Shown: positions 35,254 to 44,099, counted from the first letter of the stretch. The stretch is 49,102 bases of DNA from Thiomonas sp. (GCA_027311065.1 DAICZP010000078.1:1-49102), one strand, 5' to 3'. Program-made: numbers and translations. The notes: a model not told the origin generated them from the sequence alone.

Positions 35254-35505
35254 TGCGCAGTCCGCCGGCAACATGGGGCCCGTCATCTCCGCATTCAGGA
35301 GCTTCCGCGCTGGACATCGTGAGATCGGCGATGCTTGCCCGCAGGTGTCACGCCTGACGCTTCCTGGCTCACGATTGGGTCGGCACCTCCGGTGGCTCAG
35401 AATTGCATCGGCGCGCACAGGGAAGTTGTAAAAGGTGCGGCGTGGGTGGATTTTGGCGGAATCTAGGGGGAATCAGCACGCCAAATTCACCCTCAAGACG
35501 AAAAA

Positions 35506-35530
35506 AAGCCCACATGGTGAGTGCAGGCTT
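35506..35530 (-). terminator. Rho-independent terminator downstream of the tRNA-Pro fragment
   Basis: On the minus strand a 9-bp stem (AAGCCTGCA with TGTGGGCTT, two G-U pairs) and a 7-nt loop are followed by seven T. It lies just 3' of the truncated tRNA-Pro copy in the same orientation, so it may be the original terminator of the tRNA gene. It would also insulate the end of the plus-strand cho gene weakly. The region 35254-35845 otherwise contains no gene. Confidence 0.65.
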
Positions 35531-35561
35531 GTTCTCTAACTCGTTGCTTTACCGAATTATT

Positions 35562-35611
35562 TTGGTCGGGGCGAGAGGATTCGAACGTCCGACCCCCTGC
35601 ACCCCATGCAG
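35562..35611 (-). repeat. tRNA-Pro 3'-end fragment (att-like direct repeat, left copy)
   Basis: This 50-bp stretch equals 39086-39135 with one mismatch (35587 G instead of C). It covers the anticodon loop, T arm, acceptor strand and CCA of tRNA-Pro, plus one base. The mismatch breaks a T-stem pair, and the 5' half is absent, so it is not a functional tRNA. Same orientation as the intact gene. Confidence 0.85.
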
Positions 35612-35659
35612 CCCCGCGAGCAGACCTATCCTATTGTTTTTATGCAACATTTTCGGCCA

Positions 35660-35735
35660 CGTTCTAACTTCATGCTCTGGATTTGCGCAGTTGCGGGCCG
35701 CTTCGACGTTGATCCTTCAAGTTGAAGTTAGAACG
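35660..35735. repeat. 13-bp inverted repeat inside the left island end
   Basis: CGTTCTAACTTCA (35660-35672) is repeated as its exact reverse complement TGAAGTTAGAACG (35723-35735), with 50 nt between. Eleven bases of it recur at 39028-39038 inside the right island end. Confidence 0.7.
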
Positions 35736-35793
35736 CCTCACCGGATCGGCCATCATCCCCTGATGAGATGCTTGGCGAACGCTGCGCTGGTTC

Positions 35794-35840
35794 TTGACAA
35801 CATACGGTCGCGCCCCGATACTATCGTTGTACGGTAGTAT
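35794..35840 (+). promoter_or_regulatory. higBA promoter with palindromic operator
   Basis: TTGACA (35794-35799), a 17-nt spacer and GATACT (35817-35822) form a near-consensus sigma-70 promoter. Over the -10 lies the palindrome ATACTATCGT-tgt-ACGGTAGTAT (35818-35840, 9 of 10 pairs). It ends 5 bp before the higB ATG. This is where the HigA antitoxin would be expected to bind for autorepression. Confidence 0.7.
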
Positions 35841-35845
35841 GACTT

Positions 35846-36127
35846 ATGGCGATCACCAGTTTCCGCTGCCGCGACACTGCGCGCCTGTTCGAAGGACGGC
35901 GCGTCGCCCGCTTCGCCAACATCGATGCGGTCGCGATGCGCAAGCTGGCGATGCTGGCAAGGGTTGTCGACGTGGCCGAGTTGCGCATTCCGCCCAGCAA
36001 TCGGCTCGAGGCCCTCAAGGCAGACCGGATCGGCCAATACAGCATCCGCGTCAACGACCAATGGCGTTTGTGCTTCCGTTTCGACGCGGGCAACGCTTTC
36101 GATGTCGAGATCGTGGACTACCACTGA
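35846..36127 (+). CDS. higB: HigB/RelE-family mRNA interferase toxin
   Basis: 93 aa. Contains 'FRCRDTARLFEGRRVARF', 'PPSNRLEALKADRIGQYSIRVNDQWRLCFRF' read in parts, and the ending 'VEIVDYH', all typical of the short HigB branch of the RelE/ParE superfamily. It cleaves ribosome-bound mRNA. Toxin-first order followed by an XRE antitoxin 12 bp downstream is the higBA arrangement. The ATG at 35846 follows a clear promoter/operator. Confidence 0.92.
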   Translation: MAITSFRCRDTARLFEGRRVARFANIDAVAMRKLAMLARVVDVAELRIPPSNRLEALKADRIGQYSIRVNDQWRLCFRFDAGNAFDVEIVDYH

Positions 36128-36139
36128 GGATTTGAAACC

Positions 36140-36451
36140 ATGCGCGAAGTTCGCTACCCAACCCCCGGCGAAATCCTGCTCGAGGAATTCCTCAAGCCGA
36201 TGGGCATCACCCAATACCGGCTGGCCAAGGAGATCGGCGTGCCGCAGCGGCGCATCGGCGAAATCGTCGCCGGCACCCGCGCCATCACCGTCGACAGCGG
36301 ACTGCGGCTGTCGAAGTTCTTCGGGCTCAATGACGGTTTCTGGATCGGCCTGCAGGCCGACCACGATGCTGCACAGGTGAGAGATCGGATCGCTGCCGAC
36401 CTGGAGAAAATCAGGCCCTGGACCGAGCATGATCACGCTCACGCCGGATGA
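36140..36451 (+). CDS. higA: HigA antitoxin (XRE-family HTH)
   Basis: 103 aa. It starts 'YPTPGEILLEEFLKPMGITQYRLAKEIGVP' (read in parts), the classic HigA signature, with the helix-turn-helix at about 24-58 ('TQYRLAKEIGVPQRRIGEIV') and 'GLRLSKFFGLNDGFWIGLQ'. It neutralises HigB and represses the operon. The 147-bp gap after it holds a short palindrome (GGAAAGG-AA-CCTTTCC, 36507-36522) of unknown role. Confidence 0.93.
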   Translation: MREVRYPTPGEILLEEFLKPMGITQYRLAKEIGVPQRRIGEIVAGTRAITVDSGLRLSKFFGLNDGFWIGLQADHDAAQVRDRIAADLEKIRPWTEHDHAHAG

Positions 36452-36598
36452 GAGCCCCCGTCCTGCGCTGACTTGATCGGAGACGACCCGGCATAGCCAC
36501 ACGGATGGAAAGGAACCTTTCCAGCGTTGCGGGGTCAATTTCAGGATGAACCCCAGGCTACCCCAGCTTGGCGGAATCCCCACCCGAAGCCTCCGACA

Positions 36599-37159
36599 AT
36601 GGGCCACCTGATTCAACCTGAGACCGAGCGCTTGCGCCTGCGCCAATGGCGCCCTGGCGACCATGCCCCATTCGCTGCCATGGGCATGGACCCGGAGGTC
36701 ATGGAACACTTCCCGGCCCTGCTATCGCGCGCCGAAAGCGATGCCTTCGCTGATCGTTGCCAGGCATTGATCGAGGCTCACGGCTGGGGATTCTGGGCCG
36801 TCGAGTGCAAGCATGGCCGTGCATTCGCTGGTTTCGTCGGTCTGCGTGCGCTTCACGCGAATCTGCCGTTTGCCCCGGGCGTGGAAATCGGATGGCGACT
36901 TGCGCGCCCGTTCTGGGGCCGTGGGTTGGCGACCGAGGCGGCACGCGCAGCGCTGCAGGCCGGCTTCGAACGCCTGGGCCTGGAGACGATTCTTTCGTTC
37001 ACGGCCGAGATCAACCTGCGCTCGCGTGCGGTGATGGAGCGCTTGGCCATGCGGCACGTCGCCGACTTCGAGCACCCGCTGTTGCCACCCGGCCATGCCC
37101 TGTCTCGTCACCGGCTGTATCGCATCGATGCCGGCGCGTTCGACGCAAGGGTGGACTGA
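36599..37159 (+). CDS. GNAT-family N-acetyltransferase (RimJ/RimL-like)
   Basis: 186 aa. 'ETERLRLRQWRPGDHAPFAAM' at the start, 'EIGWRLARPFWGRGLATEAARAAL' carrying the acetyl-CoA loop (R/Q-x-x-G-x-G/A: RPFWGRGLA), and 'NLRSRAVMERLAMRHVADFEHP'. This is the acetyltransferase-3 (RimJ/L) branch. It N-acetylates an unknown amine substrate. The ATG at 36599 fits the family N-terminus. The stop abuts the GTG of the next gene, so the two are coupled. Confidence 0.88.
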   Translation: MGHLIQPETERLRLRQWRPGDHAPFAAMGMDPEVMEHFPALLSRAESDAFADRCQALIEAHGWGFWAVECKHGRAFAGFVGLRALHANLPFAPGVEIGWRLARPFWGRGLATEAARAALQAGFERLGLETILSFTAEINLRSRAVMERLAMRHVADFEHPLLPPGHALSRHRLYRIDAGAFDARVD

Positions 37160-38062
37160 GTGCAGGCCGAACCGACACGGGCAATCGACGCCGATTTGGT
37201 GCGGCGGTTGGTCGCCGCACAATTCCCCCAGTGGCGCCACCTGCCGGTGCGTCCGGTCGAGCGCAGCGGCTGGGATAACCGCTCCTTCCGCCTCGGCGAT
37301 GCCCTGGTCGCACGCCTGCCCAGCCGCGCCGAGTACGCGGCCCAGGTCGCGATCGAGCAGCAATGGCTGCCCCGGCTGGCGCCGACATTGCCGCTTCCGA
37401 TCCCGGAGCCCATCGCCCTTGGCCAACCCGCTATCGACTACCCCTGGTCCTGGTCCGTTCGGCGCTGGATCGACGGTGTCGATGCGGCTAAGGCCCCGCC
37501 CGCCGACCTGTGCCGCCTGGCCCGCGACCTGGCGCTGTTCCTGCGCGCGCTGCAAGCCATCGACGCGGCCGGCGGCCCGGCCCCCGGCGCCCGCAACTTC
37601 CACCGCGGCGGATCGCTTGCCGTCTACGACGGGCAAACACGACAGGCCCTGCTCGCGCTGGAACACCAGGTCGACCGCCTTGCCACCACCAAGCTCTGGG
37701 ACGCGGCCCTGGCGAGCCGATGGACCGCCCCGCCGGTCTGGGTGCATGGCGACATCGCGGCCGGCAACCTGCTGATGCGCGGCGACGCGCTGTGCGCGGT
37801 GATTGATTTCGGCGGACTGGCCATCGGCGACCCGGCTTGCGACCTCGCCATCGCCTGGGCTCTGCTCGACGAACCGGAGCGCGCCGTGTTTCGCGAAGTC
37901 CTCACGCCCGACGCCGAAACATGGGCGCGGGGCCGAGGTTGGGCGCTGTGGAAGGCTCTGATTGTCCTCGCCGGGCTCTGCGGCGCGGACCCGTCCGGAG
38001 CCGAGACCTCACGCCGTGTCGTCTGCGCTCTCCTTTCGGACGACAGCAAGGCGGCGAACTGA
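37160..38062 (+). CDS. aminoglycoside phosphotransferase (APH)-family kinase
   Basis: 300 aa. Protein-kinase-like fold with the catalytic loop 'HGDIAAGNLL' (about 195-204) and the metal-binding 'VIDFGGLAIGDPACDLAIAW' (about 214-233). Members phosphorylate small molecules, some being aminoglycoside-resistance enzymes. Substrate cannot be read from sequence. It starts with GTG directly after the acetyltransferase stop. Its stop overlaps the ATG of the truncated fragment that follows. Confidence 0.88.
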   Translation: MQAEPTRAIDADLVRRLVAAQFPQWRHLPVRPVERSGWDNRSFRLGDALVARLPSRAEYAAQVAIEQQWLPRLAPTLPLPIPEPIALGQPAIDYPWSWSVRRWIDGVDAAKAPPADLCRLARDLALFLRALQAIDAAGGPAPGARNFHRGGSLAVYDGQTRQALLALEHQVDRLATTKLWDAALASRWTAPPVWVHGDIAAGNLLMRGDALCAVIDFGGLAIGDPACDLAIAWALLDEPERAVFREVLTPDAETWARGRGWALWKALIVLAGLCGADPSGAETSRRVVCALLSDDSKAAN

Positions 38063-38214
38063 TGCATGGCGAAGCCGAACCGGTGGAACAGGTCCGGACG
38101 ATCGTCAGCACCTTGCAGACGCTTTGCCCGGATTCGCTTTCCGGCGTGTATCGGCACGGATCAGCAGCCCACGGCGGCCTGTTGTCGGCGCGTTTGCGAG
38201 CGCCTACGCCTTGA
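38062..38214 (+). pseudogene. truncated aminoglycoside nucleotidyltransferase-like fragment
   Basis: 50 codons from an ATG overlapping the previous stop. 'VRTIVSTLQTLCPDSLSGVYRHGSAAHGGL' (read in parts) resembles the start of AadA-type adenylyltransferases (L-x-GVYLHGSAxxGGL, the beginning of the nucleotidyltransferase GS motif). It stops before the catalytic Asp pair and then overlaps the end of hepT. It is most likely a gene cut off by rearrangement. Confidence 0.55.
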
Positions 38215-38605
38215 GGGAAATACGACCCGGTCCGTTCGCCCCGGGAGCATCCAGGTCCGCAATCGCCGCTTCGACATGCCCCTTCATTGTCGGGAGGTCA
38301 ATTTGAATTGTCTTCCAGAGAATGGCGAGGTCGACGAGGAAATAACCGTGAATCACGGCATTGCGTAGCCGGTATGCTTGGCCGAGAGAGAGCTCGGGGT
38401 GTGCCTTGCTGAAGGCCTGGTTATTGCGGTCGATGTTGCGACTGGCCTCGCCGAGGACCTCGAAATTACGAATCACCGCATCCTGGACAAGGGGATTCCC
38501 CGCAAAGCCGGTCTCGTCCATGCCCTGGGTGTAGCGCTCGATCCGCGCGATCGCTTCAAGAATATGGCCGAGGTAGTCCGGCAATCGTGGCTCGTCGACC
38601 CTCAT
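38204..38605 (-). CDS. hepT: HepT toxin (HEPN RNase/nucleotidyl-acceptor)
   Basis: 133 aa. Small helical HEPN protein with the catalytic RX4HXY motif in 'RNAVIHGY' (about residues 80-87), preceded by 'EVLGEASRNID' as in the DUF86/HepT family. Coupled to mntA by an ATGA overlap. HepT is the toxin of the HepT/MntA pair. Its C-terminal tail overlaps the opposite-strand fragment by 11 bp. Confidence 0.92.
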   Translation of the reverse strand: MRVDEPRLPDYLGHILEAIARIERYTQGMDETGFAGNPLVQDAVIRNFEVLGEASRNIDRNNQAFSKAHPELSLGQAYRLRNAVIHGYFLVDLAILWKTIQIDLPTMKGHVEAAIADLDAPGANGPGRISLKA

Positions 38606-38892
38606 ACCGGCCGGGCTTCAGCGATGACCTTGGCGCGGAACTTGTCCGGCAAGCCGTTAGGCGTCAGCACGTCGACCGGAATGCCAAGCAGGCGCTCCAG
38701 CGCGTTGCCGATGGCATTGAGATCGAAAAGCGAGGTCTCCGGCGTGGGGTCGATCAGCAAGTCAAGGTCGCTGCCGTCGGCGTCATCACCGCGCAGCACC
38801 GAGCCGAACACCCGCGGGTTGCCGGCGCGGTTCGCCTCGACGATCCTGCGGATCGCCTCGCGGTTGGACTCCAGGGCGGCGGAAGGTTTCAT
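38602..38892 (-). CDS. mntA: MntA antitoxin (minimal nucleotidyltransferase)
   Basis: 96 aa. Minimal nucleotidyltransferase with the GSX10DXD motif: 'FGSVLRGDDADGSDLDLL'. In characterised pairs MntA adds AMP to the HepT tyrosine and inactivates it. The ATG at 38892 has GGAG 9 nt upstream; a start at 38916 is less likely. First gene of the pair. The 38893-39086 stretch upstream carries the tRNA terminator and nothing coding. Confidence 0.92.
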   Translation of the reverse strand: MKPSAALESNREAIRRIVEANRAGNPRVFGSVLRGDDADGSDLDLLIDPTPETSLFDLNAIGNALERLLGIPVDVLTPNGLPDKFRAKVIAEARPV

Positions 38893-39003
38893 CACTCGAT
38901 CTCCAAGTCTCGACAACGCATCCGCTGTTGATCATAGGCGAATCCCGAATCCCCGCGGAAGGCCCTGCCTGCTGATGCCCTGCTTCTGTCGCCGCAAGGG
39001 GCG

Positions 39004-39044
39004 AAAAAAAACGGCAAGCTAGAACACCGTTCTAACTTGCCGTT
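39004..39044 (-). terminator. Rho-independent terminator of tRNA-Pro
   Basis: On the minus strand, a stem of 9 bp, one mismatch and 5 bp (39010-39018/39036-39044 and 39020-39024/39030-39034) with a CGGTG loop is followed by seven T. It is 43 bp after the tRNA 3' end. The stem carries the CGTTCTAACTT motif also found near the other island end. Confidence 0.85.
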
Positions 39045-39086
39045 CGTCCAGAACCGCGCCGGTTGACCGTGCGTCCTTGTTCTCCT

Positions 39087-39163
<77 letters not shown>

Positions 39164-39172
39164 ACGACCAAG

Positions 39173-39184
39173 CTGCGAACTGTA
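39173..39184 (-). promoter_or_regulatory. tRNA-Pro promoter -10 element
   Basis: On the minus strand TGC-TACAGT (hexamer 39184-39179) forms an extended -10 about 16 bp before the tRNA 5' end; a weak TTTTAA stands 17 nt further upstream. It lies between the merR stop and the tRNA. Confidence 0.5.
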
Positions 39185-39190
39185 GCATGA

Positions 39191-39595
39191 TTATTCGCTT
39201 TTTAAAAGCTCCCGAATCGCCAGCAATTCGCTGCGGAGGTCATCGCGAGCGGCGGATGTCCAAGCCGAGGGCTCGCCTTCAGGCAAAGCCGGTGAGGAAA
39301 TTGCCGGCACCGCGGCAACCCGCTCAACGGCAGCGCCGAGCTGTGAAAGACGCGCACGCGCGCCGTGGATCGTGAAGCCTTGCTCGTACAACAATTCACG
39401 GATGCGACGGATCAGCAACACCTCGTGATGTTGGTAATAGCGGCGATTTCCACGCCGCTTCATCGGACGCAGCTGGCTGAACTCCTGCTCCCAGTACCGG
39501 AGCACGTGGGACTTCACCCCGCAAAGATCGCTCACCTCGCCAATGGTGAAGTAGCGCTTGGCCGGAATCGGGGGCAGTTCCGAGGTGGCGTTCAT
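39191..39595 (-). CDS. MerR-family transcriptional regulator
   Basis: 134 aa. N-terminal winged helix ('RYFTIGEVSDLCGVKSHVLRYWEQEF' read in parts; about 14-80) with 'RRYYQHHEVLLIRRIRELLYEQGFTIHGAR'. The short, Cys-free C-terminus argues against a metal sensor. A MerR-like gene after ihfA is a conserved neighbour in many Gammaproteobacteria; its target is unknown. It is probably the last gene of the pheST-ihfA transcript. Confidence 0.93.
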   Translation of the reverse strand: MNATSELPPIPAKRYFTIGEVSDLCGVKSHVLRYWEQEFSQLRPMKRRGNRRYYQHHEVLLIRRIRELLYEQGFTIHGARARLSQLGAAVERVAAVPAISSPALPEGEPSAWTSAARDDLRSELLAIRELLKSE

Positions 39596-39673
39596 GATGA
39601 CGATCGAAGGCAGCGCACCGTAGCGGTGCGTAAGACAGGAGAGTCGCGAAACGGCGACGTGTGTGGCTGCATT

Positions 39674-40012
39674 TTAAGGCTCGACAGGGCCTTGCAGCGT
39701 GATCTGCAACTGCTCCTTGAACTTCTGGCTTGGGTGAAATGTCACGACCCGACGCGCCTCGATCGGGATGATTTCGCCGGTGCGCGGGTTCCGCCCCGGA
39801 CGCTGCGCCTTGTCTCGGAGCTGGAAGTTGCCGAAGTTCGACAACTTGACGTCCTCACCGGAGGCGAGCGCGTCGCGAATAAGGTCGAAAAACGCATCGA
39901 CCATGTCCTTGGCCTCGCGCTTGTTCAGCCCGATACGCTCGTACAGCAACTCGGAAAGCTCCGCTTTGGTCAGGCTGGGAGTTTGAAGGCTCGTAACGAG
40001 GGGTTGTTCCAT
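39674..40012 (-). CDS. ihfA: integration host factor subunit alpha
   Basis: 112 aa. '[30 protein letters not shown]' (read in parts) and the DNA-binding arm '[20 protein letters not shown]' identify the alpha chain of IHF, a DNA-bending nucleoid protein. The 5' extension of the frame to 40111 overlaps pheT and is rejected. The C-terminus is slightly extended. Placement directly after pheT is conserved. Confidence 0.97.
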   Translation of the reverse strand: MEQPLVTSLQTPSLTKAELSELLYERIGLNKREAKDMVDAFFDLIRDALASGEDVKLSNFGNFQLRDKAQRPGRNPRTGEIIPIEARRVVTFHPSQKFKEQLQITLQGPVEP

Positions 40013-40061
40013 ATCGTTGTCTCCGTCGGTCGCAGTGGATACGCGGGGTCGGCCCTCGGCC

Positions 40062-42488
40062 TCAAGCCCGCAGTTGCGCCGCCACCGCGCGCTGCATCGC
40101 CTCGACCACACCCGCGCACGCCGCGTCGGCCTGCGCGTCTGTCAGTGTTTCATCACCCTGCAGAGTCAGGCGCAGCCCTGCGCTTTTGCGCCCGACTGCG
40201 TCGCGAGGCTGGAAGACGTCAAAAATCACCCAGTCGCGGATCAGGGCGCAGCGTGGATCAACCCGGCTCGCTTCGGCGACCGTGTCAAGCACTTGCGCCG
40301 CGCTCACGCCGTCATCGACCAGAAATGCGAGATCACGCTGTACCGCGGGCACGCGGGGCACGGGCCGCGGCGCGGGCAACGCCTGTCGCTGCAGCACCGT
40401 CGCATCGAGCTCAAACAGGATCGGCGCCTGATGCAAACCCTGGTCCTGTATCCAGCGCGGGTGCAGCTCACCCAGTACGCCTGCATCGGCGCCGTCAACC
40501 CACACGCGCGCACAGCGCCCCGGATGCAGCGCCGGATGCGTGGTCGGCTCGAAGCGCAGGGCACCCGCACCAGCGCACAGTGCTTCGATGTCCGCCTTCA
40601 CGTCGTAGAAGTCAACGGGGCGCTCGGGAGCCGCCCAGCTGGTGGGGGCGACCGGCCCCCACGCCAGGCCACCGACGCGCATCGGCTGGGACACCCCGCG
40701 CGGCCCGGTCGCGCCGTCCTCGACGTCGGCGCGCATGAAGACACGTCCGACCTCGAACAACCGCACCCGGCGTGCCTTGTGCGCGACATTGAGCCGCAAG
40801 GTCTGCAGCAGTCCACCAAGCAGACTGCTCCGCATCACGCCGGCTTGCGCGGCAATCGGGTTGAGCAGCGCGATCGGATTGGCGTTACCGGCGAGGTTCT
40901 CTTCCCAGGCGCGTTCGGCGAATCCGAAGTTCACAGTCTCCTGGTAAGCGCGCGCGGCGAGCAGTTTGCGCAACGCGTGCAGGTCACGCCAGCCTTCGCG
41001 TGCCGGCAGCATCGCCGCTCGCGCACGCGGTGGAACGGCGGGAATACGCGCATAGCCATGCACGCGCGCCACTTCCTCGATGAGGTCCTCCTCGATCTCG
41101 AGGTCGAACCGCCAGCTCGGCGGCGTGACGACGAACGATACCCCATCGGTCCCATGATGCTCGCTAAACGCAAGCCCAAGCCGCTTGAAAATATCGGCCA
41201 CGCCCGCACCGCCGATGGGGATGCCGATGACTTTCTCGCACCGCGCCACGCGCATGCGCACGGGGTCACGCGTTGGCAGTGCGCCCTGCCAATCGTCAAC
41301 CGGGCCGGGGCTTCCTCCGCAAATTTCGAGGATCAGGCGGGTGATGTGCTCCAGGTGATCGACGGTGGACGCGAAGTCCACACCCCGCTCGAAACGTGCG
41401 GCCGCATCAGTGGAAAAGTTGTAGCGGCGCGCGCGGCCGCGAATGGCGTCCGGCCACCAGAACGCCGATTCAACGTACACATTGCAGGTGTCCAGGGTGA
41501 CCGCCGTGGCATCGCCACCCATGATTCCCGCCAGCGACTCCAGACCCTGGCGCGCGGCGATCACGCCAACGTTGGCATCCACCTGCACGGTTTGTCCGTT
41601 GAGAAGCGCCAGCGACTCTCCCGCCCTGCCCCAGCGCACCTCGAGTCCACCGTTGATGCGGTCGAGGTCGAATACATGGGAGGGACGCCCGAGCTCGAGC
41701 ATGACATAGTTGGAAATATCCACCAGCGCGGAAATACTGCGCTGCCCAGCGCGAGCAAGGCGCTGACGCATCCACGCCGGCGTGGCCGCGCGCGCGTTCA
41801 CCCCGCGGATCACGCGTCCGGAAAAGCGTCCGCACAGGTCCTGCGCATGCACCTGCACCGGCAGGATCTCCTGCAACGTGGGGGAAACCGGGGCGAATAC
41901 GGGCGCTTGCAGGGGTGCCTCCGTCAGCGCCGCGAGCTCGCGGGCCACGCCATGCATGCTCAGGCAGTGGCCAAGGTTCGGCGTGAGCTTGATCGTAAAC
42001 ACCGTTTCGTCAAGCGCCAAGGCGTCGCGCAGGTCCTGCCCCGGTGTCAGACTGTGGTCCAGTTCCAGCAGCCCGGCATGGTCGCTTGACAAACCGAGTT
42101 CCCGGGCGGAGCACAGCATGCCCTGAGACGCAACGCCTCGCATCTTGGCGGCAGCGATACGAAACGGTGCCGCCCCCTCACTCGCGGGCGGGAGTTCCGC
42201 GCCGATCGTGGCGCAGGGAACATGCATGCCGGCCACGACATTGGGCGCGCCACACACGATCTGCAGTGGCGCGGTGGCGCCGACGTCGACCGTGCAGACA
42301 CGCAGACGGTCTGCATTCGGATGTGGTGCGACGTCGAGCACGCGCGCGACGACAACCCCGGAGAAGGGCGGTGCGGCGGGATGCATGTCTTCCACCTCGA
42401 GGCCGCCCATGGTCAGGCGGTCGGCGATCTCGACGCTGGTCAGCGGAGGATTGCAGAACTGGCGCAGCCAGGATTCAGGCACTTGCAT
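40062..42488 (-). CDS. pheT: phenylalanyl-tRNA synthetase beta subunit
   Basis: 808 aa. Domains in order: tRNA-binding OB fold (about 40-150, '[21 protein letters not shown]' in part), B3/4 editing domain (about 215-380), B5 domain (about 405-475) and C-terminal FDX-ACB anticodon-binding domain (about 715-808). It forms the alpha2-beta2 enzyme that charges tRNA-Phe and edits Tyr-tRNA-Phe. It lies 15 bp after pheS. Length is normal. Confidence 0.98.
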   Translation of the reverse strand: MQVPESWLRQFCNPPLTSVEIADRLTMGGLEVEDMHPAAPPFSGVVVARVLDVAPHPNADRLRVCTVDVGATAPLQIVCGAPNVVAGMHVPCATIGAELPPASEGAAPFRIAAAKMRGVASQGMLCSARELGLSSDHAGLLELDHSLTPGQDLRDALALDETVFTIKLTPNLGHCLSMHGVARELAALTEAPLQAPVFAPVSPTLQEILPVQVHAQDLCGRFSGRVIRGVNARAATPAWMRQRLARAGQRSISALVDISNYVMLELGRPSHVFDLDRINGGLEVRWGRAGESLALLNGQTVQVDANVGVIAARQGLESLAGIMGGDATAVTLDTCNVYVESAFWWPDAIRGRARRYNFSTDAAARFERGVDFASTVDHLEHITRLILEICGGSPGPVDDWQGALPTRDPVRMRVARCEKVIGIPIGGAGVADIFKRLGLAFSEHHGTDGVSFVVTPPSWRFDLEIEEDLIEEVARVHGYARIPAVPPRARAAMLPAREGWRDLHALRKLLAARAYQETVNFGFAERAWEENLAGNANPIALLNPIAAQAGVMRSSLLGGLLQTLRLNVAHKARRVRLFEVGRVFMRADVEDGATGPRGVSQPMRVGGLAWGPVAPTSWAAPERPVDFYDVKADIEALCAGAGALRFEPTTHPALHPGRCARVWVDGADAGVLGELHPRWIQDQGLHQAPILFELDATVLQRQALPAPRPVPRVPAVQRDLAFLVDDGVSAAQVLDTVAEASRVDPRCALIRDWVIFDVFQPRDAVGRKSAGLRLTLQGDETLTDAQADAACAGVVEAMQRAVAAQLRA

Positions 42489-42503
42489 GGGAACTCGGGT
42501 CCA

Positions 42504-43565
42504 TCAGGCTGGGTTGAACTGTTCAAGGAAACGCAGATCGCCGGCATAGAACTGTCGAAGGTCGCCGATCCCGTAGCGAAGCATGGTCAGGCGCTCGATA
42601 CCTGAGCCGAACGCGAACCCGATGAACACCTCGGGGTCCAACCCGAAGTTGCGCACCACCGCGGGGTGAACCTGACCGGCTCCGGAGATTTCGAGCCAAC
42701 GTCCGCGCAGCGGGCCGCTGTCGAACATCATGTCGACTTCGGCGGATGGCTCGGTGAAGGGGAAATACGACGGTCGAAAACGCAACTTGATATCGTCGCG
42801 CTCGAAAAATGCGTGCAGAAAACCGGTGTACACGCCTTTGAGATCGGCCATGGAGACATCGCGGCCGATCCACAACCCTTCGAACTGGTGAAACATCGGC
42901 GAGTGCGTGGCATCGCTGTCGACACGATAGGTGCGGCCCGGGGCGATGACCCGGATGTCGGCCAGGGTCGACATGCCGGGGGAAGTCTCCGCGTGCGCCC
43001 GCACCTGCGCGCGGGCATGGCGAACCTGCATCGGCGACGTATGGGTGCGGAGCAGCAGCGGCTGACCTCGGGCGTCATTGACGTCGACATAAAACGTGTC
43101 CTGCATCGACCGCGCCGGATGGTTCTGCGGCGAGTTCAGAGCCGTGAAATTGGTCCAGTCATCCTCGATTTCGGGGCCGTCGGCGACGTCGAAACCGATG
43201 GAGCGGAAGATCTCCTCGATGCGGATCCACGACCGCACGACCGGGTGGATTCCTCCCCCCAGCTGGCCGCGCCCGTCGAGGGTGACGTCGATTGCCTGCG
43301 CGGTCAGACGGGATGTGAGCTCCGCCTCTGCCAATGCTTCGCGTCGCGCCTGAAGGGCATGTTCCACGGCTTGCTTGGCGAGGTTGATGGCGGCGCCGCG
43401 CGCGCGCTTCTGGTCCGGTGCAAGCTGGGCCAGTTCCTTCATCAGCGCGGTGATGGCGCCGGACTTGCCGAGGAATCGCGCCTTGGCGTCCTCGAGCGCG
43501 GCGGCATGGTCGACGTCGGCGAATGCGCGTTCGGCCTGGTCCACGAGATCTTGCAGTTCGGTCAT
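42504..43565 (-). CDS. pheS: phenylalanyl-tRNA synthetase alpha subunit
   Basis: 353 aa. N-terminal coiled coil (1-90) binds tRNA. The catalytic class II core carries motif 1 ([14 protein letters not shown]), motif 2 ('[21 protein letters not shown]') and motif 3 ('[18 protein letters not shown]'). The ATG at 43565 is used; the upstream frame start at 43580 is not supported. Preceded by a terminator-like hairpin that may control pheST. Confidence 0.98.
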   Translation of the reverse strand: MTELQDLVDQAERAFADVDHAAALEDAKARFLGKSGAITALMKELAQLAPDQKRARGAAINLAKQAVEHALQARREALAEAELTSRLTAQAIDVTLDGRGQLGGGIHPVVRSWIRIEEIFRSIGFDVADGPEIEDDWTNFTALNSPQNHPARSMQDTFYVDVNDARGQPLLLRTHTSPMQVRHARAQVRAHAETSPGMSTLADIRVIAPGRTYRVDSDATHSPMFHQFEGLWIGRDVSMADLKGVYTGFLHAFFERDDIKLRFRPSYFPFTEPSAEVDMMFDSGPLRGRWLEISGAGQVHPAVVRNFGLDPEVFIGFAFGSGIERLTMLRYGIGDLRQFYAGDLRFLEQFNPA

Positions 43566-43598
43566 GGCTGCGGGTGGCAACTCGGTGCAATGTCCGAG

Positions 43599-43651
43599 CC
43601 ACGCCGTGTAGGCGTGGTAGAACGAAAAAGGCCCGGTGATGAAACCAGGCC
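43599..43651 (-). promoter_or_regulatory. rplT-pheS intergenic terminator/attenuator
   Basis: On the minus strand an 8-bp GC-rich stem (43651-43644 with 43637-43630, one G-U) is followed by five T at 43629-43625. A second 7-bp hairpin (CCACGCC/GGCGTGG, 43599-43617) stands between it and pheS. One frame across the first hairpin reads WFHHRAFFV, with several Phe codons, reminiscent of pheST attenuation in enteric bacteria, but that frame has no short stop. Confidence 0.6.
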
Positions 43652-43699
43652 CATGTGCGAAGGTTGCGACGTGGAGCCAACCACGCCGCTGAACCGGAC

Positions 43700-44056
43700 T
43701 CAGGCCAGGTTTGCCTTCACTTGCTCGACAATCCTGGCGAAAGCGGCGGAGTCGTTGACCGCCATCTCCGCCAGAACCTTGCGGTCGATGTCAATCGAGG
43801 CCTTCTTCATGCCGTTCATGAATACGCTGTAGCTGATCCCCAACTCACGCACCGCGGCATTGATACGGGTGATCCACAGGGCGCGGAATTCACGCTTCTT
43901 CGCACGGCGATCGCGGTAGGCGTATTGCCCTGCCTTCATCACCGCTTCCTTGGCAATGCGGAAGACGTTCTTGCGGCGGCCGCGGAAACCCTTGGCTTGA
44001 TCTAGGACTTTCTTGTGGCGGGCGCGAGCCGTGACACCACGTTTGACGCGAGGCAT
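43700..44056 (-). CDS. rplT: 50S ribosomal protein L20
   Basis: 118 aa, highly basic. '[18 protein letters not shown]' and '[26 protein letters not shown]' (parts) are diagnostic. L20 binds 23S rRNA early in assembly and in enteric bacteria represses its own operon. Normal length. It follows rpmI by 43 bp. Confidence 0.99.
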   Translation of the reverse strand: MPRVKRGVTARARHKKVLDQAKGFRGRRKNVFRIAKEAVMKAGQYAYRDRRAKKREFRALWITRINAAVRELGISYSVFMNGMKKASIDIDRKVLAEMAVNDSAAFARIVEQVKANLA

Positions 44057-44099
44057 TTAAATCACTCCTTCATGCAATGGAAGACAACCCGACCCTGGG

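Noticed and set aside
36507-36522. Short palindrome GGAAAGG-AA-CCTTTCC
   Set aside because: Between higA and the acetyltransferase, but no other support for an operator or terminator.
40017-42089. 690-codon plus-strand open frame
   Set aside because: Antisense of pheT, a product of high GC content.
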